Shown here in pieces: positions 45,167-53,011 of a stretch of DNA of 55,138 nucleotides. Each line of letters begins with the position of its first letter. Within the stretch, counting starts at the first letter, position 1. The position numbers and the translations under genes are program-made. Origin of the DNA: Planctomycetota bacterium (GTDB lineage: Bacteria > Planctomycetota > UBA1135 > UBA2386); the NCBI GenBank assembly GCA_029936315.1, contig JAPYTD010000001.1, positions 163,451 to 218,588 on the forward strand, written 5' to 3'. A model generated the notes under the pieces. The model did no database searches, was not told the origin of the DNA, and worked only from the letters and a program-made list of their open reading frames with translations.

Positions 45167-45182
45167 CCGCGCCGAGGCGCGG
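45167..45182. terminator. GC-rich hairpin between convergent genes
   Basis: CCGCGC (45167-45172), loop CGAG, GCGCGG (45177-45182). It lies between the convergent stops at 45115 and 45194 and could end transcription from either side. There is no U-tract. Confidence 0.45.
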
Positions 45183-45193
45183 TGGTGGCAATC

Positions 45194-47041
45194 TTAGAAG
45201 CCGCCGACGATCACTTCGAGGGCGTTCGAAAGGTCGAAGCTAACGCCGTCAAACGTTGCCGCCTGGAATACCCAGGTCGATGACGGGGCGTTGTTGCCAC
45301 CGAACAGCTGCACATGCAGCTCTCCCTGGGCATCCGTCGAGAACAACTGAATCAAGCCAGCCAGTGGCTCGAGCGGCACAAGGTACTCGGTCGACGTGAT
45401 CAGGTACGGGTTGGCAGCGATGCCAATGGCGATCAAAACCATCGAGTTGGCCGGGCCGCCGGTCAGCTGGAACGCTGCCGTCGAGTTGGCCGTCGTCAGG
45501 TCGTCACCACAGATGCCGAACGTCAGTGCGCCGCCGCCGGCAAAGCCAAGGTCGGTCTGACAAGTCTCACACTCGTCCGGGATCAAGTTGCCGTTGTAGT
45601 CATCGTGACCACCAGTCACGACGTCAGCGAGGTCGTTGGTGCCGTTGTTGTTGCAGTCTTGCTCGTAGACCAAAGCGAATGCGTCGAGGTCGACGCTGTC
45701 GACCCAACTGTTCTGGTCGATGTCGTAGACAGCTTCCGGATCATCCGCGGTGTAAGGACCACCGGCCATCGCCAGCAAGAACCCTGCGATGTCCGCCTCA
45801 TCGAGCACGTTATCACCGTTGCCGTCGAACTCGGCGCGACCCAACGAATCGAAGAACGCGACGACCTCAAGCTGGTCAGCCAATGACAACGCCTGGAAGG
45901 CCAAGGCCGACGGACGCGACTCCGCACCAAACACTGCGTGCAGGTCGATGATGTTGCCCGCGCCAAGAATGCGCGTCTCAAGCGTGCCACCGACGACGCG
46001 GCCGTCGTGCCACAGCGGGTCACGGGTGCGAAGACCCCAGAGCGACGGCGTGCGCAGCTCTTGCACGGTGGCCTGACCATCTTCGATGAAGTCCGCGGCG
46101 AGACCAACGTCGTGCAGCAGGAAGTCCGTGTAGGGGCGGATCGTCTGGTTGCGCAGAGCCGACTCGAGCGCTGGATCGTTCTTGGTCGTCCACGATGCGA
46201 TGTGGCAATCCGTGCAGCCAACCGTGGCAAAGATCGCTTCACCGGCCATTGCCGACTTGGGCGTTTGGGGCGGCGCGGCGAGGTAGCGCTGGAAGTGCGT
46301 GATGCGATCGATGAAGTCGAGACCGTTGATGTCGGGACCGTCCTCCGGATCCGGAACGGTGTCCCATAAAGCCAACAAGGCCTGGTTGCCGTTCGGAGCG
46401 TTCTCGGTCGGTATGAGGCGGTTGGTGAACCCCATCTCGTTGAGCGCAGCACCACCAGAGAACGTCAACACCGTCGCGACCTGCGCCTTCCAACCCATGC
46501 GGCCAACGCGAAGCGGGCCAAGAGGAGTCTCTAGCGGTGTGACCATGTGGGCCTTGCCGCTGATGCTGGGGTTAGGCGGGCTGGTTTCGTTGGCGATGAT
46601 GTCGGCGTCGTCAATCGCTTCGACAAGGCCAGCACCGAGAGCCGACGGCGTCACGCGCTGCGAGATCACGTTGGCTTGCGGCGGAATCACTTCTTGCACG
46701 GCCGGGTCAATCGCGCCGGCTTGCAGCAACGTGCCACCGATCGCCGACAATGGATCAAAGCCACCCTTGCCGTCGTCGTAGCCAAAGCGCGTCACGGTCG
46801 TGGTGCCGGGGCCACCGATCGGGTTGTTGTGACAATTGGCACAGCTGATCTGGTTGAAGATCGGACCGAGACCGTCAACGGCATCGAGCACATGGCCGAA
46901 GTCGATCTTGCCAGTTTCGAAGCGCTGCAACTGAAGTGGCGTGAGACCCGTGAGCGGAGCACCCATCTTCGGCTGCGGCGTTTGGGCCAGACCAGGTGCA
47001 GCGAGTGTGCTGAGTAGAATTGTGAACTTGAGGAAGTGCAT
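45194..47041 (-). CDS. Exported di-haem oxidoreductase (DUF1111 type) with EF-hand-like repeats and C-terminal module
   Basis: A 615-residue exported protein. The ATG at 47041 begins a signal peptide ending at about residue 20. It carries two c-type haem sites, Cys67-His71 (SCANCHNN) and Cys276-His280 (GCTDCHIAS), in the layout of the DUF1111 di-haem family (LDAVDGLGPIFNQ, TPSLWGLRTRDPLWHDGR). After the catalytic region there are calcium-type loops (DGNGDNVLDEADI and DIDQNSWVDSVDLDAF, then DCNNNGTNDLADV) as often seen in planctomycete exported proteins. The last 120 residues (LTFGICGDDL onward) are the C-terminal module shared with two other proteins here. The role may be peroxidase or another periplasmic redox reaction. 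Confidence 0.9.
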   Translation of the reverse strand: MHFLKFTILLSTLAAPGLAQTPQPKMGAPLTGLTPLQLQRFETGKIDFGHVLDAVDGLGPIFNQISCANCHNNPIGGPGTTTVTRFGYDDGKGGFDPLSAIGGTLLQAGAIDPAVQEVIPPQANVISQRVTPSALGAGLVEAIDDADIIANETSPPNPSISGKAHMVTPLETPLGPLRVGRMGWKAQVATVLTFSGGAALNEMGFTNRLIPTENAPNGNQALLALWDTVPDPEDGPDINGLDFIDRITHFQRYLAAPPQTPKSAMAGEAIFATVGCTDCHIASWTTKNDPALESALRNQTIRPYTDFLLHDVGLAADFIEDGQATVQELRTPSLWGLRTRDPLWHDGRVVGGTLETRILGAGNIIDLHAVFGAESRPSALAFQALSLADQLEVVAFFDSLGRAEFDGNGDNVLDEADIAGFLLAMAGGPYTADDPEAVYDIDQNSWVDSVDLDAFALVYEQDCNNNGTNDLADVVTGGHDDYNGNLIPDECETCQTDLGFAGGGALTFGICGDDLTTANSTAAFQLTGGPANSMVLIAIGIAANPYLITSTEYLVPLEPLAGLIQLFSTDAQGELHVQLFGGNNAPSSTWVFQAATFDGVSFDLSNALEVIVGGF

Positions 47042-47126
47042 TGGTGACGAGATCCTGGACATATGTATCCGGCTGGCGCAGGGGAACACCGGATGGCAGG
47101 TAGGCTACGAAGTGTAGCAGACACAC

Positions 47127-47168
47127 CAAGGGCCCGCTCTTCGACGTTGTGCGAAGAGCGGGCCCTTG
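47127..47168. terminator. Long perfect hairpin, probable terminator of the FG-GAP gene
   Basis: A 17-base perfect stem: 47127-47143 pairs with 47152-47168 around an 8-base loop (ACGTTGTG). The core is GGGCCCGCTCTTCG. It lies after the FG-GAP gene on its coding strand and before the di-haem gene. It is very stable but lacks a long U-tract, so an RNA-processing or mRNA-protecting role is also possible. Confidence 0.75.
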
Positions 47169-47172
47169 ATGA

Positions 47173-47222
47173 TGTGGCACTTACGCCACAGCGACGACGA
47201 GTCACGACGTTAGCCGTGACTC
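47173..47222. repeat. Two further hairpins next to the long stem
   Basis: TGTGGC (47173-47178) pairs with GCCACA (47185-47190). GAGTCACG (47199-47206) pairs with CGTGACTC (47215-47222), loop ACGTTAGC. Together with the stem at 47127-47168 they make three successive hairpins in under 100 bases, directly after the FG-GAP stop. Confidence 0.7.
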
Positions 47223-47231
47223 AGGCTCGGA

Positions 47232-49853
47232 TTAGTTCCACTCGATCTTGACAGCGTTGGTAACACCGACCTGACCGGGCAGGGTGGCATCCGAGTAGGC
47301 CGATTGCAGGTAGAGCGCCCAGCCCGGCGGCAGCAAGCCACCGATGCTCAGCGGCACCACGAAATCGCCGAAAGCGTCACCAAAGATCGGACCGAGGATG
47401 ACCGGTGCCGGGCTGATCAGTTGCGCGGTGTTCCACGGCGACTGGGTCGGGAACGGGAACACGTCAAAGAACAGCAGGCCGTTCGCGAACGCCGGCAGGT
47501 TCTCGATGGCGAGTGTCGTGTTCGGCGTTCCCGCCGACAGCACGTCACCACACATCGACAGCGTGCCGTTACCGATCGTGATCAACGGGTACGTCGGCTG
47601 GCAGTAGTCGCACGAGAAGGCTTCCGCCTTGAACACGTCGACACCGGCTTCGCAGATGCTACCGGGGCTGACATCGTGCGTGCGGAACCGAACCTGCACG
47701 TTCGCCGTCGGGGTCACATAGTCACCAACACGGAATTGGTGGGCAGTCCACTGGTTGTTGCCCGAGTTGGACACGGTCTCCACTTGCACCCAGGTCGAAC
47801 CGTTGTTCGACACATGCACCAGCAAGACGTCCGTGCCGCCCGTCGAGAAGAACCAGCGCTGGTAGCTGATGAAGCCATCCGTGCCAGCCATGTCGATCGC
47901 AGGCGAGAACAGGTCCGTCGGGCCACCATCGACGTCGGCAACGCCAGCGCTGCCGCCAACCGAACCGTTTTGCGTCACGAAGCAGAACGTCGCAGCGCCA
48001 GACTCAGCATCGTCATCGGGAGCTGCGAACTGGCCACCGGTAATTGTTCCGTTCGGGTTGGCGCGCTGCCAGGCACCAGTCGAGAGTGAGGGGTTGTTGA
48101 CCACGCTCCAACCAGTCGAATTGATCTCGAAGTTGTTCTCGTAGATCGTCGACGTACCAATGGCCGCGATCGCCGAGTAGTAACCCACCGGAGCAGTCGG
48201 TGGATCGCTGTAGGTCGTGCCGTTGCTGCCTTGGGCACTGACGTAGAAGCGAATGCCATCGGCGCAGTTCGGCATCGCCGGGAGCGTGCCTTGGAACTGG
48301 CCAGGAGCCGAATCCGACATCGCGATCGACTGGAATGGCGCGTTGTTGATCGAGTAGAACAACTGGCCAGTGCCGGCCGTTGCCGTAACGCCACCGATGC
48401 CGCTCGCGTCCACCGTCAGTTGGTAGGGCGTGTTGGGCGGAATCATCGCCGTCAAGCCGCCAACGAAGGCAAACGTCAAACCGATCGGCGGGTCGTTGAT
48501 GTAGATCTGCGTGCCGGTGCAGCGACCGAACACGAGGTCCATGTAACCATCGCCATTGATGTCGAAGACCGCAACATCGTGCGAGCCTTGCAGCGCCCCC
48601 GTGGTGATACCACCGACAACCTGACCCGAGACAATCTGCTCTTGCAGGGTCACATTCGGCGAATTGCCAAGGTTGCGGAAGATGTGCGCACGGCGGTTAC
48701 AGCCCGAAATGTCGACATCGACATCCGTGACGATCACGTCATTCCAGCCATCATTGTCGATGTCGACGATGATGTTGTTGCCAGCAAAGCCGTCGTCGCT
48801 GCCACCACCACTGTAGGTAAAGGCAAACGTCGGCGAGAACGTTGCGATGCCCGCACCATTGTTACCAGTGTTCAGGAGGTAGCGATCTTGGCCATCGTCA
48901 CTGACAATGATGTCGGGACGGCCGTCGTTGTTGAGATCGCCGGTGTCGAAGTGGTAGGGCGCGTTGCCGTACGGAAGATCGTACGTGCCGAAGAAGCCGA
49001 GCGAGGCACCGTTGTTGTAGCTGATCGACACGGCCTGCGGCGAGTTGAGCGCATCATCCTTCATGATGTCGAGACGGCCGTCGCCATTCATGTCGACGAT
49101 CTTGACCGCCATACCGAACGAAGACTCCAGCATCGTGGCCGACATGCGCGCCGCCGACTGGTCCGTAAAGTAGCCGGTGCCGTCGTTGATCAGCAAACGG
49201 TCGTTGACGTCGACCGAGCGGGCTCCACCTTGCTGATAGTCGCCGAAGTAGAGGTCCGCGGCGCCATCCCCATTAACGTCGCCAGCGGAGACCGCACAGA
49301 AGCGGTGCTCACCGTTACCCCAAGCTGCATCGTCGATGCGGTTGGCATCGTCAAACAGCAAACCCTGCCAGACACCACCGCTCAAGCCCTGGTTGATGTA
49401 GACGCGGTTGGCGCGAATATACTCAGCCTGACCGGCAGTCAACGTCGTCGCAGTGATGACATCGAGCCAACCGTCGCCGTTGACGTCCGCAATCGCGACG
49501 TCGCGGTCGTTGGTCGCATCGAGGAAGCCACTGCTGCCTGGCACCGTCGAGGTCGTCAGGGTCGACGAACGATCCGTCAACACGCCGTTCTCGTTCATCA
49601 GCAGAACGTTCGGGAAGTGGCCGCCCGAAGTGAACGCCGACTTGCGAACAATGACCAGGTCGACGTCACCATCTTGGTCAAGGTCAGCCCAGGCGTAGTC
49701 CTTTTCCTGGGTGTCGTTGGCGACCAACGAGGAGGAAGCAACCAGACGTGAAGACGTTTGGTTGGTGAAGGAGACCCACTGTGCGGCCAGGTTGGGCGCG
49801 CAAGTGGCAACCGCGAGTGCGGCCAATGAGAAGGAGACGGTGGGAAAACGCAC
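47232..49853 (-). CDS. Large exported FG-GAP repeat protein with C-terminal module
   Basis: An 873-residue exported protein starting at GTG, with GAGGT a few bases before it as a likely ribosome-binding site. The signal peptide ends near NLAAQ (residue 24). Residues 45-460 hold about seven FG-GAP/VCBS-type repeats with calcium loops, such as ADLDQDGDVDLVIVRK, ADVNGDGWLDVIT, VDMNGDGRLDIMKDD and FDINGDGYMDLVFG. These form an integrin-like beta-propeller. A beta-sandwich region at about 465-740 follows. The final 130 residues (GNGTLSMCGDVLSAGTPN to the end) are the module shared with the di-haem and M14 proteins. It probably acts at the cell surface in binding or adhesion. Confidence 0.92.
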   Translation of the reverse strand: MRFPTVSFSLAALAVATCAPNLAAQWVSFTNQTSSRLVASSSLVANDTQEKDYAWADLDQDGDVDLVIVRKSAFTSGGHFPNVLLMNENGVLTDRSSTLTTSTVPGSSGFLDATNDRDVAIADVNGDGWLDVITATTLTAGQAEYIRANRVYINQGLSGGVWQGLLFDDANRIDDAAWGNGEHRFCAVSAGDVNGDGAADLYFGDYQQGGARSVDVNDRLLINDGTGYFTDQSAARMSATMLESSFGMAVKIVDMNGDGRLDIMKDDALNSPQAVSISYNNGASLGFFGTYDLPYGNAPYHFDTGDLNNDGRPDIIVSDDGQDRYLLNTGNNGAGIATFSPTFAFTYSGGGSDDGFAGNNIIVDIDNDGWNDVIVTDVDVDISGCNRRAHIFRNLGNSPNVTLQEQIVSGQVVGGITTGALQGSHDVAVFDINGDGYMDLVFGRCTGTQIYINDPPIGLTFAFVGGLTAMIPPNTPYQLTVDASGIGGVTATAGTGQLFYSINNAPFQSIAMSDSAPGQFQGTLPAMPNCADGIRFYVSAQGSNGTTYSDPPTAPVGYYSAIAAIGTSTIYENNFEINSTGWSVVNNPSLSTGAWQRANPNGTITGGQFAAPDDDAESGAATFCFVTQNGSVGGSAGVADVDGGPTDLFSPAIDMAGTDGFISYQRWFFSTGGTDVLLVHVSNNGSTWVQVETVSNSGNNQWTAHQFRVGDYVTPTANVQVRFRTHDVSPGSICEAGVDVFKAEAFSCDYCQPTYPLITIGNGTLSMCGDVLSAGTPNTTLAIENLPAFANGLLFFDVFPFPTQSPWNTAQLISPAPVILGPIFGDAFGDFVVPLSIGGLLPPGWALYLQSAYSDATLPGQVGVTNAVKIEWN

Positions 49854-50023
49854 AGGTACCTCTGCCTAGTGATCAGGACTGGGGCAAGTTAAGCCGCGGG
49901 GGAACGACCGGAACGAGAACAGGCTGATCAAGGCTACCCCGCCGATTCGGAATCGATCAACCCGCACCGAGGCTGCGGACTACGAAAATCGGCAAAGCCA
50001 ATTGCGCCTCCGCGCATCCACGG

Positions 50024-50407
50024 CTAGTCCGGTGCAACCGGAGGGGTTGCCACGTCATCCTCGGTGCCAAAAAGACGGTCGGGCCCGGCACTCGCAATGG
50101 TCATCTCGTTGCCCGTGACCTCAAGCACGAACGGCCCCTGCCAATGGTCGAGCGCGGGCAAGGTCTGGTCCTCGGACAACAGCAAATCGAGCTTCGGCCA
50201 GCTGCCGTTCTCTCGGTGATGTTGGCACGCGGCCTTCGACAGGCGACACGCATCCTCCGCCGCACGGGCGACATAAAAACCCTCATAAAGTCAGCCTTCG
50301 GGCGGCGCCACGCCGGTGAAAACAATGATGCCGACGAACAGCGCAAGCACGGACTGATCTCCGTGTCGCTGCCACCAGGTCGCTCGCCTGCGATGCCGTC
50401 GAGTCAC
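50024..50407 (-). pseudogene. GspG-like pseudopilin/small membrane protein interrupted by an in-frame TGA
   Basis: A GTG at 50405-50407 opens a basic N-terminus, a membrane helix ([15 protein letters not shown]) and APPEG, then TGA at 50291-50293. The same frame stays open for 88 further codons to TAG at 50024. That part reads RENGSWPKLDLLL, GPFVLEVTGNEMTIASAGPD and FGTEDDV, which is the C-terminal pattern of GspG-type pseudopilins. No in-frame start lies after the TGA in a sensible place. The codon may be a nonsense mutation, a sequencing error or a read-through site (the next base is C, a weak stop context). The preceding 170 bases (49854-50023) hold nothing recognisable. Confidence 0.55.
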
Positions 50408-50645
50408 GCCGCAAGGATACGGGCAAAGGTGCGTCGCTGACCTTGTCACCCGGTTTAACCCAATACCGCGCGGTGATCGTGACGACGCCATTCGGGCCGG
50501 GCGTGCCCTCTACAACGGCGCGCGCCTGGTTGGCCATACGATAGACGCTCGGTTGCGGCAGCCTTTCCCACTTCGGCGGCGGATCCCCGGCAACCGTGGC
50601 GGCAAGCAGGGCTGTGCCGAGGATCAGGAGCAGGCTTGGTGACAT
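50283..50645 (-). CDS. Small exported protein of unknown function, possibly frameshifted
   Basis: A 120-residue reading frame with ATG at 50643-50645 and a clear signal peptide ([17 protein letters not shown]). The mature part begins [20 protein letters not shown] and includes [19 protein letters not shown]. The last 40 residues are Arg-rich and overlap the GspG-like frame, so the natural stop may have been lost by a frameshift near 50405. It is divergent from glyQ. I do not recognise the family. Confidence 0.5.
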   Translation of the reverse strand: MSPSLLLILGTALLAATVAGDPPPKWERLPQPSVYRMANQARAVVEGTPGPNGVVTITARYWVKPGDKVSDAPLPVSLRRDSTASQASDLVAATRRSVRACAVRRHHCFHRRGAARRLTL

Positions 50646-50779
50646 GTCGGACGCGACGCTTGGGGTTCGGAGGCGGGGAACGCCACCGCAACGAAGACCG
50701 TGAGCATCAGTTTCGAACACTAACGGTTCTGGGCGAGTGCTGGCGAAAGCGCCGAGCATGCATAGGATCTTGCACCGCC

Positions 50780-51736
50780 ATGCTGACCTTCCAGCAACTC
50801 ATCCTCCGCCTGCAAGACTACTGGAGCCAACAGGGCTGTGCCTTGCTGCAGCCTTACGACATGGAAGTCGGTGCCGGAACCAGCCACACGGCAACGTTCC
50901 TGCGAGCTCTCGGCCCCGAGCCATGGAAGGCTGCCTACGTGCAGCCGAGTCGCCGCCCCAAGGACGGTCGCTACGGCAACAACCCAAACCGCCTGCAGCA
51001 CTACTACCAGTACCAGGTCGTGCTCAAGCCAGCTCCGAGCGACATCCTCGACCTCTATCTCGGCTCGCTGAAAGCCGTCGGCTTCGACCTCAAGAAAAAC
51101 GACGTTCGCTTCGTCGAGGACGACTGGGAGAACCCGACTCTCGGGTGCTGGGGTCTCGGCTGGGAGGTTTGGCTCAATGGCATGGAGGTGACGCAGTTCA
51201 CCTACTTCCAGCAAGTCGGCGGCATCGACTGCCGTCCCATCACCGGCGAGATCACGTATGGCCTTGAGCGTCTATGCATGTATCTACAGAGCGTCGACAA
51301 CGTCTTCGACCTCGAGTATGCGGACGGTCTCAAGTACCGCGACGTCTTCCATCAAAACGAAGTCGAGCAGAGCACCTACAACTTCGAGCATTCAGACGTC
51401 GACTTCCTGTTGCAGGCGTTCGACGCCCACGAACGGCAGTCGCAACATCTGATGGAGCAGCAGCTCGCCTTGCCGGCGTATGAGCAACTGCTCAAGGGCG
51501 GCCACACGTTCAACCTGCTCGATGCGCGCGGCGCGATCAGTGTGACCGAGCGCGCAGCCTACATCGGCCGCATCCGCAACCTCGCGCGCGCCGTCGCCAA
51601 GAGCTACCTCGCCAGCCGTGCACGCCTCGGGTTTCCGATGGCCAAGAAGGAGTGGGCCGACGAAGTGCTCCAGAAGCTCGCCGCCGATGAGGCGAAGAAG
51701 AACAAGAAAGCAAAGAAGAGCAAAGCCGCGAGCTAG
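50780..51736 (+). CDS. glyQ: Glycine--tRNA ligase alpha subunit
   Basis: A 318-residue catalytic subunit of the alpha2-beta2 glycyl-tRNA synthetase. It begins [20 protein letters not shown] and contains [59 protein letters not shown] and [14 protein letters not shown], all family hallmarks. The ATG at 50780 is well supported. The C-terminus has an extra Lys-rich tail ([13 protein letters not shown]), making it slightly longer than the E. coli protein. The beta-subunit gene glyS is not next to it, so the two must be encoded apart. Confidence 0.97.
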   Translation: MLTFQQLILRLQDYWSQQGCALLQPYDMEVGAGTSHTATFLRALGPEPWKAAYVQPSRRPKDGRYGNNPNRLQHYYQYQVVLKPAPSDILDLYLGSLKAVGFDLKKNDVRFVEDDWENPTLGCWGLGWEVWLNGMEVTQFTYFQQVGGIDCRPITGEITYGLERLCMYLQSVDNVFDLEYADGLKYRDVFHQNEVEQSTYNFEHSDVDFLLQAFDAHERQSQHLMEQQLALPAYEQLLKGGHTFNLLDARGAISVTERAAYIGRIRNLARAVAKSYLASRARLGFPMAKKEWADEVLQKLAADEAKKNKKAKKSKAAS

Positions 51737-51754
51737 GCCCTCCGCCGCGACGAC

Positions 51755-52120
51755 CTAGTCGTGTTCGTGTTCGGGCGGGTCAATCATCGCCCCCCAGCCA
51801 TCGACCTTGCCTTCGTGCACGGCTGCGAAACGATCGTATTCCGCCTGCATGTCGATGATGCGTTGGTGGTCGGGCACGACGTCCTTCTCGATCATCACAA
51901 CCCAACCGGGCTCAATGCCTTCCTCCTCTTCACCCTCTTCGTAGACGGTCTCGGCAGGATGGCCGGCGGCGACCAGGTCCTTCTCAATCGCCCGGGCATG
52001 CTGCTCGCTCGGAGCATCGATCACAAATTCAATCGTCAGCGGCTGCGTCATGTCGACGCCCGACTCGGCAATCGCATTCAGCACATCGCCGTCAGCATCA
52101 TCGGGATAGGAAGTACTCAT
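51755..52120 (-). CDS. RraB-like protein (regulator of ribonuclease activity B domain)
   Basis: A 121-residue acidic protein. It begins SYPDDADGDVLNAIAESGVD, where PDDxDGxVLxxxxxxGxD is the RraB signature, and ends HEGKVDGWGAMIDPPEHEHD, matching the family's final G-x-x-DGWG. In E. coli RraB binds RNase E and changes its substrate choice; outside Proteobacteria the domain's role is unknown. It has an extra run of Glu after VYEEGEEEEGIEPG. It is convergent with glyQ and divergent from the lipoprotein gene. Confidence 0.85.
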   Translation of the reverse strand: MSTSYPDDADGDVLNAIAESGVDMTQPLTIEFVIDAPSEQHARAIEKDLVAAGHPAETVYEEGEEEEGIEPGWVVMIEKDVVPDHQRIIDMQAEYDRFAAVHEGKVDGWGAMIDPPEHEHD

Positions 52121-52192
52121 CGGGCACGTTCTAGCCGCTACCGCTTCCGCAAGTGCAACAAACGCTCCAATTGGTCCGTTAGCATGCTCGCC

Positions 52193-52771
52193 ATGAAGGC
52201 TCTGCTTCGCACGTTTTCTATCGTCGCATTGGCCCTCGCGGCAGCAAGCTGCAAGTCCTCGCGGGGCAGCGACCAAATCTCCGATGAGCTGCTCAACACC
52301 CAGGTCTACACCAAGGTCGGCATGCACTTCGACGCCAAGCGCGGCCGCTACGTGATGGCGTCGACCAACTACATCGGCGTGCCGATCTACTTGCCGCCGG
52401 GCTCCGAACTGACCCTGACCAAAAAGGGCCGGGGAGGGTTCACTCTTATCGATGGTGAGGACACCGAGCACGTGATCGAGTTTCGGCCGAAGCACTCGAT
52501 GATGACGATGGGAAAGTGGTACGACATGCACTTCTCGTCTATGCCTGTGCAATTGCCGGAGTCACTGACCAACGAGGAGCGCGATGGCATTGCCGAAGGT
52601 GTCGCCCGCCTGGGCATGTCCCGCAGCGCCGTGTTCTTGGCGCTCGGTTACCCGCCGAAATCCAACAACCCATCGCTCAAGGCCACGTCGCTGCGCTACG
52701 AAGCGCGCCGGTTTGTTAGCCGGCGCGTTTACTTTGATGACAACGACGTGGTCAGCAAGATCACGCCCTAG
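52193..52771 (+). CDS. Lipoprotein with BamE/SmpA-like C-terminal region
   Basis: A 192-residue predicted lipoprotein. The signal sequence ends in a lipobox, ALALAAASC, with Cys23 as the likely lipidated residue when counted from the ATG at 52193; another ATG lies at 52184. The middle is beta-rich (NYIGVPIYLPPGSELTLTKK). Near the end, GVARLGMSRSAVFLALGYPP and the strand RRVYFDDNDVVSKI follow the BamE/SmpA pattern (GM-x-x-x-x-V-x-x-x-LG-x-P, then strands). It may help outer-membrane assembly, but BamE-like folds also occur in unrelated lipoproteins. Its end overlaps the hemH fragment on the other strand. Confidence 0.8.
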   Translation: MKALLRTFSIVALALAAASCKSSRGSDQISDELLNTQVYTKVGMHFDAKRGRYVMASTNYIGVPIYLPPGSELTLTKKGRGGFTLIDGEDTEHVIEFRPKHSMMTMGKWYDMHFSSMPVQLPESLTNEERDGIAEGVARLGMSRSAVFLALGYPPKSNNPSLKATSLRYEARRFVSRRVYFDDNDVVSKITP

Positions 52772-53011
52772 CGATCTCAACAGCCTCTGCCACATCGGGC
52801 TGCGCGCTCTGTGCAAGCGCCCGGACACTACGCGCCATCGCTTCGACCCAGTCAGAGTCATCATTGAGTGCCGGCACGACAATGAGCTGTTCGCCGCCGG
52901 CGGCTTCAAACTCCTGGCGCAACTCGACACCGATCTCATCGATGGTCTCCAGGCAGTCGGCAGCGAATCCAGGCAACACGATGGTTTTGAACAGCGAGCA
53001 GTCCGAACGAG
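52761..53011 (-). pseudogene. hemH: Ferrochelatase fragment (C-terminal part)
   Basis: The minus strand reads TIVLPGFAADCLETIDEIG, then AGGEQLIVVPALNDDSDWVE and a stop at 52761. This is the end of bacterial ferrochelatase, including the conserved F-x-ADCLETLEEI motif and the CLND-like region. The N-terminal 250 or so residues are absent: upstream, the DUF1501 gene ends at 53012 and occupies the space. The fragment lacks the active-site His and cannot insert iron into porphyrin. An intact copy may exist elsewhere. Confidence 0.7.

Noticed and set aside
48231..49751. Long open frame (506 codons) opposite the FG-GAP gene
   Set aside because: Val/Asp/Arg-rich shadow of the repeat-encoding strand, with no credible domain.
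50291..50293. In-frame TGA as a selenocysteine codon
   Set aside because: No selenoprotein family matches, the residue is not at a redox motif and no obvious SECIS hairpin follows.
51761..52192. Upstream extension of the lipoprotein frame across the RraB-like gene
   Set aside because: The lipoprotein signal sequence begins at 52193 (or 52184), and the extension is antisense to a recognised gene.
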